The notes under the pieces were generated by a model. It was not told the DNA's origin, made no database searches, and saw only the letters and a list, made by a program, of their open reading frames with translations. DNA of 64,000 nucleotides from an uncultured Eubacteriales bacterium. GTDB taxonomy: Bacteria > Bacillota > Clostridia > Oscillospirales > Acutalibacteraceae. Within the stretch, counting starts at the first letter, position 1. Each line of letters starts with the position of its first letter. This document shows positions 8,640-16,886 of the stretch, one piece after another. The DNA is taken from NCBI GenBank assembly GCA_934394855.1, contig CAKRRH010000007.1:8546-72545 (forward strand). Direction: 5' to 3'. Both the position numbers and the translations under genes were made by a program.

Positions 8640-10586
8640 ATGGATAAATTCATTGGAAAGCGCCTGGACGGCAGATATGAGATAAGCGAGCTTATCGGCG
8701 TCGGCGGAATGGCGGTCGTTTATAAAGCGTATGATAACATTGACGACAGGGTCGTTGCAATCAAGATTCTCAAAGAGGAATTTTTGGCAAACGACGAATT
8801 CAGAAGACGCTTTAAAAATGAGTCAAAGGCAATCGCCGTTTTAAATCACCCAAATATCGTTAAGGTTTATGATGTAAGCTTCGGTGATGTTCTTCAATAT
8901 ATCGTAATGGAATATATCAACGGCATTACCTTGAAAAAATATATTGAGCAACAGGGAATTATCGACTGGAAAGAGGCAATTCACTTTACTTCTCAAATTC
9001 TCAAAGCGCTCCAGCACGCACATGAAAAAGGAATTGTCCACAGGGACATTAAGCCGCAAAACATCATGCTTCTTGCAGACGGAACAATCAAAGTAACCGA
9101 TTTCGGCATTGCGAGATTTTCAAGAAGCGAACAGCGTACAATTACCGATAAAGCGATCGGTTCGGTTCATTATATCAGCCCCGAACAAGCGAGAGGCGAT
9201 TTCACAGACGGCAGAGCCGACATATATTCCGTCGGTGTGATTCTCTATGAAATGACAACCGGAAGAGTGCCTTTCCAGGCTGACAGCGCAGTTTCGGTTG
9301 CAATCATGCAGCTGCAAAATGAACCCGTTCACCCGACAGCAATTAACAGCATGATCCCAAAGGGGCTTGAAGAAATCACCCTTAAAGCAATGAAAAAAGA
9401 CGCTGTAAACCGATTTGACACGGCAGGCGAAATGCTGTCTGATCTGATGACGGTATATAATGACCCGTCGGTTCAGTTCGACTATCAGTTCAAGACCGTG
9501 GTCGAGAAAAATGACGACAAGCCTTCAAAAAAATCGGCTAAAAAGTCGGACGATGATGATTCAAAATCAAATCTTATCCCGATTTTGTCGGGTATCGCAA
9601 TCGTCTTTGTCGTTGCAATCATCATTGCGGCAATCTTCATATTCCGTGCATTTTCGGGCGGTTCGGGCGAAACATTCGCTTGTCCTGATTTTGTAGGAAA
9701 AAATTACGAGGAAATCATCAAATCGTCGGAATTCAGTAAATATAACATTGTAAAGAGCGACGAAAGCACATATAATTCGGAATATAAAGCAGGATTTATC
9801 TATAAACAGTCGCCTGACAAGGGTACAAAAATCAAGGAAAAATCCGAGATTACGGTATATGTTTCACTTGGCGGCAAGAAAATCAAGCTGTCGGATTATT
9901 CAAACTTTAACCTTGATACGGTAAAAGAAGAGCTTGAGACCGAAGGACTGAAATTCAAAATTGTTGAAATGCCGGATAATAAGATTAAAGAGGGCTATGT
10001 CATAAGCACAAATCCTGTTGCAGGTTCGGTCGTAAGTACCGGCGACGAGATCACGCTATATGTCAGCTCAGGTGAAGAAACGGTTGAAATCGAAGTGCCC
10101 AATGTTGTTCAGCAGACGCTTGACGACGCTAAAAAGGCAATCGAAAGCCGAGGATTTAAAGTCGGCGACATATCATATTCTCACGACGATACCGTGCCGT
10201 CGGGTTGCGTAATTTCACAGACTCCCGCAGGAAAAGGCAAAGCCAACAAAGGCAGCGGCATATCTTTGGTTGTAAGTAAGGGCCAGGCAACAACTCAGTC
10301 GACAACGATCAGAGAAATTACAGATGTTTCGTTTACAATCGACAAATGGCCCAATTTGAATAAGGTTGTTTCAATGACGGTATTCATGGACGGCGAACAG
10401 GTGCTTGACCAGACCGCAAACATTGACCTCGGAAGCATCGGTTCAAAATCCGTAACCGTTTTGGGCACTTCTGGTGTTCACAGTGTTATCATTAAGCTTG
10501 ACAATAAGAACTACATGAAATATGAAGTTGATTTTGACAAGAAATCATGGTCGCTGAAAGAAACCTATAAATTTTACGAAGAATAA
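8640..10586 (+). CDS. prkC: PASTA-domain Ser/Thr protein kinase (PrkC/Stk1 type)
   Basis: Membrane receptor kinase that senses muropeptides or lipid II. The 648-residue protein has an N-terminal Hanks-type kinase (about 10-270) with GVGGMAVVYKA, the VAIKIL lysine, HRDIKPQN catalytic loop, DFG and the activation segment SVHYISPEQARG. A Lys/Asp-rich juxtamembrane stretch precedes one membrane helix near 313-340. Three extracellular PASTA repeats follow (about 345-550), then an unassigned C-terminal beta-rich domain near 560-648. ATG 8640 was chosen over TTG 8634 from the AAAGGAAAGG spacing. Confidence 0.96.
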   Translation: MDKFIGKRLDGRYEISELIGVGGMAVVYKAYDNIDDRVVAIKILKEEFLANDEFRRRFKNESKAIAVLNHPNIVKVYDVSFGDVLQYIVMEYINGITLKKYIEQQGIIDWKEAIHFTSQILKALQHAHEKGIVHRDIKPQNIMLLADGTIKVTDFGIARFSRSEQRTITDKAIGSVHYISPEQARGDFTDGRADIYSVGVILYEMTTGRVPFQADSAVSVAIMQLQNEPVHPTAINSMIPKGLEEITLKAMKKDAVNRFDTAGEMLSDLMTVYNDPSVQFDYQFKTVVEKNDDKPSKKSAKKSDDDDSKSNLIPILSGIAIVFVVAIIIAAIFIFRAFSGGSGETFACPDFVGKNYEEIIKSSEFSKYNIVKSDESTYNSEYKAGFIYKQSPDKGTKIKEKSEITVYVSLGGKKIKLSDYSNFNLDTVKEELETEGLKFKIVEMPDNKIKEGYVISTNPVAGSVVSTGDEITLYVSSGEETVEIEVPNVVQQTLDDAKKAIESRGFKVGDISYSHDDTVPSGCVISQTPAGKGKANKGSGISLVVSKGQATTQSTTIREITDVSFTIDKWPNLNKVVSMTVFMDGEQVLDQTANIDLGSIGSKSVTVLGTSGVHSVIIKLDNKNYMKYEVDFDKKSWSLKETYKFYEE

Positions 10587-10598
10587 GGCAATTATTTA

Positions 10599-11492
10599 AT
10601 GGCTAACGGATTGATAATCAAAGCTGTCGCAGGCGTTTATACCGTTTGTGACAGCAAAGATAAAACATTATATGAGTGTAAAGCAAGGGGTATTTTCCGC
10701 AAAGAGGAAATTACCCCTTTAGTCGGTGATAATGTGGTTTATGAGCCGACCGAGCAGGGCAGCGGCATTATAAATGAAATTTTGCCTCGCAAGAATAAAT
10801 TGGTTCGTCCTGCCGTTGCCAACATCGATATTTTGTTTTTGGTGGTTGCGGCGGCTGACCCGAAACCGAACACCTTTGTCATGGATAAGGTTATTATGAA
10901 CACCGAGAACAACAACATCGAGCCTATTATAGTCATAAATAAATGTGACCTTAGCGCCGATGTTACAGAGCTTTATGAAACATATGTCAAAGCGGGTTTT
11001 AAGACATTTTGCGTTTCTGCGAAAATGTCTGATAATATAGATGAAATCAAATCGCTCATTTCGGGTAACACCTGTGCTTTTACAGGCAACACGGGCGTCG
11101 GAAAATCGAGCATTATCAATGCAATCAACAGCAATTTTATGCTTGATACAGGCGAAATCAGCAAAAAACTCGGCAGAGGACGGCATACCACACGGCACAT
11201 TGAGCTTTTTTCCTTTGAGGGAGGCTTCATAGTCGATACACCGGGTTTTTCATCAATCGATATGGATAAATGCGGCTTTGTGCGAAAGGAGAATATTCAA
11301 TTTTGTTTTCGGGAGTTTAAGCCATATTTGAATGACTGCAAATTCACCGATTGCTCACATACCAAAGAAAAAGGGTGTGCGGTGATTGACGCAGAAAGAC
11401 GGGGAGAAATTCCTAAATCTCGGTTTGAGAGTTATTGCAGGTTCTATGAAGAAGCGGCAAAAATTCCCGACTGGCAGCTCGATAAGCAATGA
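10599..11492 (+). CDS. rsgA: Ribosome small-subunit-dependent GTPase RsgA
   Basis: Circularly permuted GTPase that helps late maturation of the 30S subunit. The 297-residue protein has an N-terminal OB fold, then G4 (INKCDL) before G1 (GNTGVGKSS) and G3 (DTPGF), the permuted order diagnostic of RsgA, and a C-terminal zinc knuckle CKFTDCSHTKEKGC. It starts 12 bases after prkC, the common stp-prkC-rsgA order. rpe and thiN, which often follow, are absent. Confidence 0.96.
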   Translation: MANGLIIKAVAGVYTVCDSKDKTLYECKARGIFRKEEITPLVGDNVVYEPTEQGSGIINEILPRKNKLVRPAVANIDILFLVVAAADPKPNTFVMDKVIMNTENNNIEPIIVINKCDLSADVTELYETYVKAGFKTFCVSAKMSDNIDEIKSLISGNTCAFTGNTGVGKSSIINAINSNFMLDTGEISKKLGRGRHTTRHIELFSFEGGFIVDTPGFSSIDMDKCGFVRKENIQFCFREFKPYLNDCKFTDCSHTKEKGCAVIDAERRGEIPKSRFESYCRFYEEAAKIPDWQLDKQ

Positions 11493-11575
11493 TATTCACC
11501 AAATTTTCCTTTATGCATAAGATGAACTATGAAAAGCGATTCACAAAATAATGCATCAAAAGGGGAATGGGTATC

Positions 11576-11752
11576 ATGAGCGTTTGCCGTGCAAAAAGCT
11601 GCAAAAAGGACAGAAACAAGAAAATTGCAATCGGACTTTTATCCTTTACAGCAGGAATGATCGTTGCAAGCTTTTTGCCATATGGCGCAGTCATGTTTCT
11701 TCTTTGCGTTGCACTCATTTTGCTGGGAATCACTTTTTTACGCTGTAACTAA
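11576..11752 (+). CDS. Small membrane protein, unknown function
   Basis: This is a 58-residue protein not recognised from any named family. The N-terminus is basic and Cys-containing (MSVCRAKSCKKDRNKK). Two hydrophobic segments follow (about 17-34 and 36-55), and it ends in LRCN. ATG 11576 was chosen over ATG 11567 because AAAAGGGG lies about ten bases upstream of the former and almost abuts the latter. It lies 83 bases after rsgA and 21 bases before spoVM, so it may be part of a sporulation-linked transcript; that is inference from position only. Confidence 0.65.
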   Translation: MSVCRAKSCKKDRNKKIAIGLLSFTAGMIVASFLPYGAVMFLLCVALILLGITFLRCN

Positions 11753-11773
11753 TTTAACAAAGGGTGATTTTTG

Positions 11774-11854
11774 ATGAAGGTTGTAGTAGTGAAAAGCCCA
11801 CGCCTTTTTAAAGGATTTTTAAGATTGATTTTCGGAATTAAAAAGGACGATTAA
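11774..11854 (+). CDS. spoVM: Stage V sporulation protein M (SpoVM)
   Basis: This is a 26-codon gene encoding a short amphipathic peptide beginning MKVVVVKSPRLF and ending FGIKKDD. Length (26 residues), the basic/hydrophobic periodicity, Pro9, and the position downstream of rsgA all match SpoVM, the peptide that recognises the convex forespore membrane and anchors the SpoIVA coat basement layer. AAAGGGTG lies seven bases before the ATG, and a strong terminator follows 16 bases after the stop. The gene is short enough to be missed by automatic gene calling. It implies an endospore-forming lineage. Confidence 0.88.
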   Translation: MKVVVVKSPRLFKGFLRLIFGIKKDD

Positions 11855-11869
11855 AATACATACCATTTT

Positions 11870-11903
11870 CGGGTGTCTGGGTGTTTCAGGCACCCGATTT
11901 TTG
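11870..11903 (+). terminator. Rho-independent terminator after spoVM
   Basis: A 10-bp stem (CGGGTGTCTG / CAGGCACCCG, one G-U pair), a 7-base loop, and then ATTTTTG. It closes the long rsgA-spoVM transcript. Confidence 0.85.
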
Positions 11904-11932
11904 TTGATTTAAGGTATAATTTTTGATATAAT
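11904..11932 (+). promoter_or_regulatory. Sigma-A-type promoter for the sugar isomerase-like gene
   Basis: TTGATT (11904-11909), 17-base spacer, TATAAT (11927-11932), 28 bases before the start codon at 11960. Confidence 0.65.
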
Positions 11933-11959
11933 TCACTTAATAGAGGAGATGAAGTTATA

Positions 11960-12781
11960 ATGAGCAGGTTGATTGATCTTAAAACAGGCTGGAGAAAAAC
12001 AAAATTTAATGAAAAATTGATTGAAAAATGCGCAGAGAACGAAATCAGCATTTTGATGTATGACTGCAACTGGAACGATTCGTCATGCGCAGATGATGAT
12101 TATATGACGGTGCAAAATTGGTGCGAAAAATATGGCATTTATCTTGAATCAACCCATTTGTGCTTGGGTGATACGCTCGATTTGTCATTGACGGAAACGA
12201 TGGATAAAACGATTGAGGTCATGAAAAAGCAGATTTATAATGCAGGACAAGCCGGATTGAAATATGCCGTGGTTCACGCAAGCGCCGAGCCGGTGTCGGC
12301 TAACGAAAGGGAGGAGCGACTGAAACGCTCAGCGGATAATATCGCACAATTATCCGATTTTGCGTCGAAAAATGACATTATTCTATGCGTTGAAGACTTG
12401 CCGAGAAGCTGTCTTTGCAACGACATAGGGGATATATCGTATATTTTGTCGCAGGATAACAGGCTTTGCGTGTGCTTTGACACAAACCACCTTTTTAAAT
12501 GCACCCACGAGGCGTTCATATCGGCGTTTGGGTCAAAAATCAAAATGACCCATATTTCCGATTATGATTATGTCAACGAATGTCACTCGATTCCCGGCGA
12601 CGGAAAGATAAATTGGCATGGCGTTAAAAATGCGCTTGAAAAGGCGGATTATCAGGGCGCATTTTTATATGAATCTGATGTTGACAGGCGTGACGGAAAG
12701 CCGGAGCTGCCAATGAGCGCATACCGCAAAATCCACATGAATATAGCAAACGACCTGCCGCCGCTTTATGGTTTGGAGTAA
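11960..12781 (+). CDS. Sugar phosphate isomerase/epimerase-like TIM-barrel protein
   Basis: This is a 273-residue protein of the xylose-isomerase-like TIM barrel superfamily (AP-endonuclease family 2). Metal-site motifs typical of the group are visible: the VVHAS strand, LCVEDLPR (Glu), CFDTNHL (Asp/His), MTHISDYD (His/Asp), and PGDGKINW near the end, with a final ESD. Members isomerise or epimerise keto-sugars or inositol derivatives; the substrate here is unknown. It is monocistronic with its own promoter, ahead of a GH43-like hydrolase, suggesting a carbohydrate role. Confidence 0.82.
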   Translation: MSRLIDLKTGWRKTKFNEKLIEKCAENEISILMYDCNWNDSSCADDDYMTVQNWCEKYGIYLESTHLCLGDTLDLSLTETMDKTIEVMKKQIYNAGQAGLKYAVVHASAEPVSANEREERLKRSADNIAQLSDFASKNDIILCVEDLPRSCLCNDIGDISYILSQDNRLCVCFDTNHLFKCTHEAFISAFGSKIKMTHISDYDYVNECHSIPGDGKINWHGVKNALEKADYQGAFLYESDVDRRDGKPELPMSAYRKIHMNIANDLPPLYGLE

Positions 12782-12796
12782 TTACACATTTTTAAC

Positions 12797-12825
12797 TTGA
12801 TTTATCAAATAAAACAATATATAAT
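12797..12825 (+). promoter_or_regulatory. Sigma-A-type promoter for the GH43-like gene
   Basis: TTGATT (12797-12802), 17-base spacer, TATAAT (12820-12825), 35 bases before the TTG start at 12861. Confidence 0.7.
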
Positions 12826-12860
12826 TAATTAAAAATTTGACAAAAACGAGGCGATAATAG

Positions 12861-13949
12861 TTGAATAAACAAAATGCGTTTTATCCCGGCAAACAATGGC
12901 TTGATGTTGACGGCAATCCTATTCATGCACATGGCGGAAGCGTTGTATATCATGACGACAAATTTTATTGGTACGGTGAGAATAAAGAAAATGTTCATAA
13001 TATTGAACAGGTTTGGCATTACGGTGTTCGAATGTATTGTTCTGACGATCTTTATAATTGGAAAGATCTCGGCATAATCCTTGATCCGATCGACGACATA
13101 TCCAGTCCGCTTCATCCGTCGCGTATAATTGACAGACCTCACATTATTTATAATGAAAAGACGAAAAAATACATAATGTGGATTAAATTTGCAGGCGATA
13201 ATGAACATATCAATGATTGGTCAATTCAACGAATGGGGATTGCGGTCAGCGATTCTTTAACAGGTAAATATGAACTTGTAAAGGAATTTTATCCTAACGG
13301 TTATAAATCGGGAGATTTTGACCTTGTTAAAGATGAAAAAACAGGTGATGCATATATATATTTCGGTAGGATTTTGACTCACCCTTCGGATACTGTTTGC
13401 ATGAAACTGACAGATGACTATATGGGGGTTGTCGAAGGAGAAATCTCAACACACTTTAAATTCGGATCTCCGCCAAATGCAAGAGAGGCACCATGTTACT
13501 TTGAACGTCATGGAAAAAAATATCTTATGACTTCCGGTACTACAGGCTATCATCCGAATCCTTCAATTTTTGCTGTTGCAGAAAATTATCACGGTCCTTT
13601 TACAGTTCTTGGCGATGCAACCTGTGATAAAGATATAACAAAATCTACATATCATTCACAAGCTTCAAGCATCTTTAAACACCCGTTCATTGATGATTTA
13701 TATATTATGATTGCGGACAGATGGCTTGTTGATCTTGATCTGTCTAAGCTTGAGTGGATTACAAACGGATATAGAATTCTTCAGGCAGAACCGCCTGTTG
13801 ATACTCATGGACTTACATGGGAAGAGGTTAGACAGTATTCAAAAAGAGATATTTCAAAAGCTGCATATGTTTGGCTTCCGATTCAGTTTGACGGTGATAG
13901 ACCATATATTAAATGGTATGATAGCTGGAAAATTGATGATTTTAAATAA
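12861..13949 (+). CDS. Glycoside hydrolase family 43-like protein (exo-galactanase-type)
   Basis: This is a 362-residue five-bladed beta-propeller hydrolase-like protein. The start NPIHAHGGSVVYHDDKFYWYGE, the CSDDLYNWKD segment, RPHIIYNEKTKKYIMW, and NAREAPCYFERHGKKYLMTSG match GH43 enzymes close to exo-beta-1,3-galactanases, where an Asp/Glu pair hydrolyses terminal galactose or arabinose/xylose units. There is no signal peptide, so it would act inside the cell on imported oligosaccharides. The start is TTG with an ACGAGGCG Shine-Dalgarno. It looks more A+T-rich than its neighbours, and with its own promoter and terminator it may be an acquired single-gene unit. Substrate is uncertain. Confidence 0.8.
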   Translation: MNKQNAFYPGKQWLDVDGNPIHAHGGSVVYHDDKFYWYGENKENVHNIEQVWHYGVRMYCSDDLYNWKDLGIILDPIDDISSPLHPSRIIDRPHIIYNEKTKKYIMWIKFAGDNEHINDWSIQRMGIAVSDSLTGKYELVKEFYPNGYKSGDFDLVKDEKTGDAYIYFGRILTHPSDTVCMKLTDDYMGVVEGEISTHFKFGSPPNAREAPCYFERHGKKYLMTSGTTGYHPNPSIFAVAENYHGPFTVLGDATCDKDITKSTYHSQASSIFKHPFIDDLYIMIADRWLVDLDLSKLEWITNGYRILQAEPPVDTHGLTWEEVRQYSKRDISKAAYVWLPIQFDGDRPYIKWYDSWKIDDFK

Positions 13950-13953
13950 TTCA

Positions 13954-13997
13954 AAAAATGCTATATTATGAATTCCTTGTAATATAGCATTTTTATT
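13954..13997 (+). terminator. Terminator after the GH43-like gene
   Basis: A perfect 15-bp stem (AAAAATGCTATATTA / TAATATAGCATTTTT) around an 11-base loop, with a U-rich 3' side. Confidence 0.85.
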
Positions 13998-14044
13998 TAT
14001 AATATTCAAAAATATAAACAAACGGTAAACCTTTTTTGATGATA

Positions 14045-14073
14045 TTGACAAATCGAACAGACAGATGTAAAAT
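14045..14073 (+). promoter_or_regulatory. Promoter of the lactaldehyde reductase gene
   Basis: Consensus TTGACA (14045-14050), 17-base spacer, TAAAAT (14068-14073). Just downstream is a short dyad, GTAAG-N6-CTTAC (14085-14100), in the untranslated leader; it could be an operator, unproven. Confidence 0.65.
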
Positions 14074-14127
14074 ATAATCAAAGCGTAAGGCTTTACTTAC
14101 TACATAATATATAAGGAGAGTTCCAAA

Positions 14128-15276
14128 ATGGCAAACAGATTTGTACTTAACGAAACATCATATCACGGAAAAGGCGCAATTTTGAGCATTGCTGATGAAA
14201 TCAAAGGCAGAGGCTTCAAAAAAGCATTCGTATGCTCAGACCCCGACCTAATCAAATTCGGCGTTACAAAAAAGGTAACAGATGTGCTTGAGAATGCAGG
14301 AATCGATTATGAAATCTATTCTAAAATCAAGGCTAACCCGACAGTTGAGAATGTTAAAACAGGCGTTGAAGCATTTAAAGCGGCAGGAACTGACTGCATT
14401 GTTGCAATCGGCGGCGGTTCGTCAATGGATACCGCAAAGGCAATCGGAATAATCATCAAGAACCCCGAATTTGCCGATGTTGTAAGCCTTGAGGGCGTTG
14501 CACCGACAAAGAATAAATGTGTTCCGATCATCGCAGTTCCGACAACAGCAGGTACTGCGGCTGAGGTTACGATCAACTATGTTATCACAGACGAATCAAA
14601 ATCGAGAAAGATGGTTTGCGTTGATGTTCACGACATTCCTGTTGTTGCTGTAGTTGACCCCGACATGATGTCATCAATGCCAAAGGGCTTAACTGCCGCA
14701 ACCGGCATGGACGCTCTTACTCATGCAATCGAAGGCTACATCACAAAAGGCGCTTGGGAAATGTCCGATATGTTCCATCTTAAAGCAATCGAGATCATCT
14801 CGAAGAATCTTCGCGGAGCTGTTGCAAACACTCCGGAGGGCAGAGAGGGAATGGCACTCGGTCAGTATATCGCAGGAATGGGCTTTTCTAATGTAGGTCT
14901 CGGAATAGTTCATTCAATGGCTCATCCGCTCGGCGCTTTGTACGACACACCGCACGGTGTTGCTAACGCTATCATTTTGCCGACCGTTATGGAATATAAC
15001 GCACCTGCAACAGGCGAAAAATATAAAGATATTGCCAAAGCTATGGGCGTTGAGGGCGTTGACGGCATGAGCGTTGAAGAATACCGCAAAGCGGCTATTG
15101 ACGCTGTTAAACAGCTTTCAAAGGATGTCGGAATCCCGGCTGACCTTAAAGAAATCGTTAAACCCGAAGATGTCGGATTCTTGGCACAATCGGCATTTGA
15201 TGATGCTTGCAGACCGGGCAATCCACGTGATACAAGCGTTGAAGAAATCGCAGAGCTTTATAAATCACTTATGTAA
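14128..15276 (+). CDS. fucO: Lactaldehyde reductase / iron-containing alcohol dehydrogenase (FucO-like)
   Basis: This is a 382-residue group III alcohol dehydrogenase. It closely follows the Escherichia coli FucO sequence along its whole length as remembered: MANR-LNET start, AIGGGSSMDTAKAIG, TTAGTAAEVTINYVITDE, MDALTHAIEGYIT, GMGFSNVGLGIVHSMAHPLG and YDTPHGVANAI. The iron ligands Asp/His of MDALTHAIE and the two later histidines (MAHPLG, TPHG) are present. FucO reduces L-lactaldehyde to 1,2-propanediol with NADH during anaerobic fucose or rhamnose use. It has its own promoter and terminator; no fucose pathway genes are nearby. Confidence 0.9.
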   Translation: MANRFVLNETSYHGKGAILSIADEIKGRGFKKAFVCSDPDLIKFGVTKKVTDVLENAGIDYEIYSKIKANPTVENVKTGVEAFKAAGTDCIVAIGGGSSMDTAKAIGIIIKNPEFADVVSLEGVAPTKNKCVPIIAVPTTAGTAAEVTINYVITDESKSRKMVCVDVHDIPVVAVVDPDMMSSMPKGLTAATGMDALTHAIEGYITKGAWEMSDMFHLKAIEIISKNLRGAVANTPEGREGMALGQYIAGMGFSNVGLGIVHSMAHPLGALYDTPHGVANAIILPTVMEYNAPATGEKYKDIAKAMGVEGVDGMSVEEYRKAAIDAVKQLSKDVGIPADLKEIVKPEDVGFLAQSAFDDACRPGNPRDTSVEEIAELYKSLM

Positions 15277-15301
15277 TTTTTGGCTCAATATAACCTAAAA
15301 T

Positions 15302-15340
15302 AACACCGCCGTGTTGCTTTTAACATGGCGGTGTTTTTAT
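15302..15340 (+). terminator. Terminator after fucO-like gene
   Basis: A 14-bp stem (AACACCGCCGTGTT / AACATGGCGGTGTT, one G-U pair), a 6-base loop, then TTTTT. It lies between convergent genes. Confidence 0.85.
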
Positions 15341-15345
15341 ATATA

Positions 15346-16017
15346 TCAAAGCTCGTCGGATGAATCAATCGGACGGGAGCATATCACATCAAGATTTCCG
15401 TTTCGTGTTCTGATTTCATCAATCATTGACTTTACCTTTGAGTTATCGGTTAAAAGAATCTTATATTTGAGCTTATACAGCGAACCTAAATTGGTTGTTC
15501 TGACTTCGAGAAGCTCATTTTCAGCAGTATATTTTTTGAGAATATCCTCGAAAATGTTTTCATAATCAAGGCTTTCGGGGATTATTACAGTAAGCGTTTT
15601 ATATTGCTTTTTAGATTGTCCAAAGCCGATTGCAGTATAAATTATATTTAACGCCAGCACAATCAGCGTGATTATCACGGCGATTGCGATATATCCCGTG
15701 CCGGTCGCAAGTCCGATCGCCATTGCAAGGAAAATGCTGCATATTTCTCTGGCTGAACCGGGCGCTGAACGAAAACGGACAAGGCTGAATGCACCCATGA
15801 CCGCAACTGCGGTGCCCAAATTACCGTTTACAAGCAAAATTACCGTTTGCACGATCAGCGGCAAAATCGCAAGTGTAATTACGAAGCTCGATGAATATTT
15901 GTTTTTATACATATATGCTGCGGCAATTACAAATCCGAGAATAACTGACGCTAAACAGCATATCAGAAATTCCGAAAGAACAAAGCTCTCACTTAAAATT
16001 GATGCGAAAATATTCAT
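15346..16017 (-). CDS. DUF4956 membrane protein
   Basis: This is a 223-residue protein with four hydrophobic segments in the first 135 residues and a cytoplasmic alpha/beta C-terminal domain (TLTVIIPESLDYENIF onward). The hallmark between helices, GTAVAVMGAFSLVRFRSAPG, is the most conserved DUF4956 stretch. The function is not established. It follows a VTC-domain protein by 20 bases; these two families are commonly paired, which suggests a shared role in polyphosphate or surface-polymer metabolism (inference). Confidence 0.85.
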   Translation of the reverse strand: MNIFASILSESFVLSEFLICCLASVILGFVIAAAYMYKNKYSSSFVITLAILPLIVQTVILLVNGNLGTAVAVMGAFSLVRFRSAPGSAREICSIFLAMAIGLATGTGYIAIAVIITLIVLALNIIYTAIGFGQSKKQYKTLTVIIPESLDYENIFEDILKKYTAENELLEVRTTNLGSLYKLKYKILLTDNSKVKSMIDEIRTRNGNLDVICSRPIDSSDEL

Positions 16018-16037
16018 AATTTAATCTCTCCTTATGT

Positions 16038-16757
16038 TTAATTGGCGTGCAAAATAATCGATTTTTTATGTGTTTTAATATACGCATTGCCATATTTTGA
16101 ATAGGAAGCAGGGTAGATGTGCAGTTTATCAAACAATCGGCAAATATCAAGCGGAATTGCACTTGTCAGCTTTAGTTCGCAGATATATTTCTCGTCGTTC
16201 ATCAATATATCGCCATAAACACCACATCTCAAATCAAGCTCGGTTGTGCGATAGATTATATTTGTATCAAATGTGAGCCGAATTTTAGGTTCATCAATCA
16301 AAAATAATGCCTCTCGGTCATAGGACAAAAACATTGCTGGCTGAATTGTTTTGTAATAATCCTTAGCATACCGAATTTCATCATAAACCTGCCCGTCGAT
16401 TCCGTGCGGCTTTACATTATGCACCATCAAATCATATGCGTCAACATAAGGCATTGCGGCACGGCGCTTGTAGACAACACCTTTATATTTCTTCTTCAGC
16501 TCCACAAATGACGGAGTATAATCGGTCGGCGTCTGATAACACCTAAGCCGCAATTTTTCTTTATAAATCGGTTTTTCAATCGATTTTCTGATTAACTGTG
16601 AATCGGGCGTGTCAAAATATATGTTACTGATAGTCGAATAGCTGTATTTATCTTCGCCGAGCCTGTCATGGAGCTCACATTTAAGCGTGTCAAATTGATC
16701 TCTTGTGAGAATATATTTTTTCTCGACGCGTTTAAATGTATTTTTATATTCAGCCAT
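16038..16757 (-). CDS. VTC-domain protein, polyphosphate polymerase-like
   Basis: This is a 239-residue protein with the triphosphate-tunnel fold of VTC4-type polyphosphate polymerases: KYILTRDQF, SNIYFDTPD, EKLRLRCY, FVELKKKYKGVVYKRR, FLSYDREA, ICELKL and YSKYGNAY. The basic residues lining the tunnel are present in the LRLR and KKK-KRR segments, so activity is plausible. ATG 16757 was chosen over a GTG nine bases upstream because AAAGGAG is then properly spaced. Transcribed together with the DUF4956 gene. Confidence 0.86.
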   Translation of the reverse strand: MAEYKNTFKRVEKKYILTRDQFDTLKCELHDRLGEDKYSYSTISNIYFDTPDSQLIRKSIEKPIYKEKLRLRCYQTPTDYTPSFVELKKKYKGVVYKRRAAMPYVDAYDLMVHNVKPHGIDGQVYDEIRYAKDYYKTIQPAMFLSYDREALFLIDEPKIRLTFDTNIIYRTTELDLRCGVYGDILMNDEKYICELKLTSAIPLDICRLFDKLHIYPASYSKYGNAYIKTHKKSIILHAN

Positions 16758-16828
16758 TACTCTCACTCCTTTTCTGTAACTGATGATAATATATCAAGCT
16801 AAAATTAAGTTTAAAAAATATAAAATCG

Positions 16829-16864
16829 CAAAAAAATAAACCGCAGATTAAAAATCTACGGTTT
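16829..16864 (-). terminator. Terminator after the DUF436 gene
   Basis: On the minus strand a 12-bp stem (AAACCGTAGATT / AATCTGCGGTTT, one wobble) with a 4-base loop is followed by ATTTTTTTGC. Confidence 0.85.
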
Positions 16865-16886
16865 AATATATTTGATTTATTACATT

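Noticed and set aside
12874..13077. Alternative ATG frame overlapping the GH43-like start
   Set aside because: Its translation has no domain similarity, while the TTG frame carries the GH43 motifs from its first codons.
15302..15345. Bidirectional terminator for the DUF4956 gene
   Set aside because: Only the plus direction has a good T-run; the minus side gives a weak ATTTTA, so it was assigned to the plus strand.
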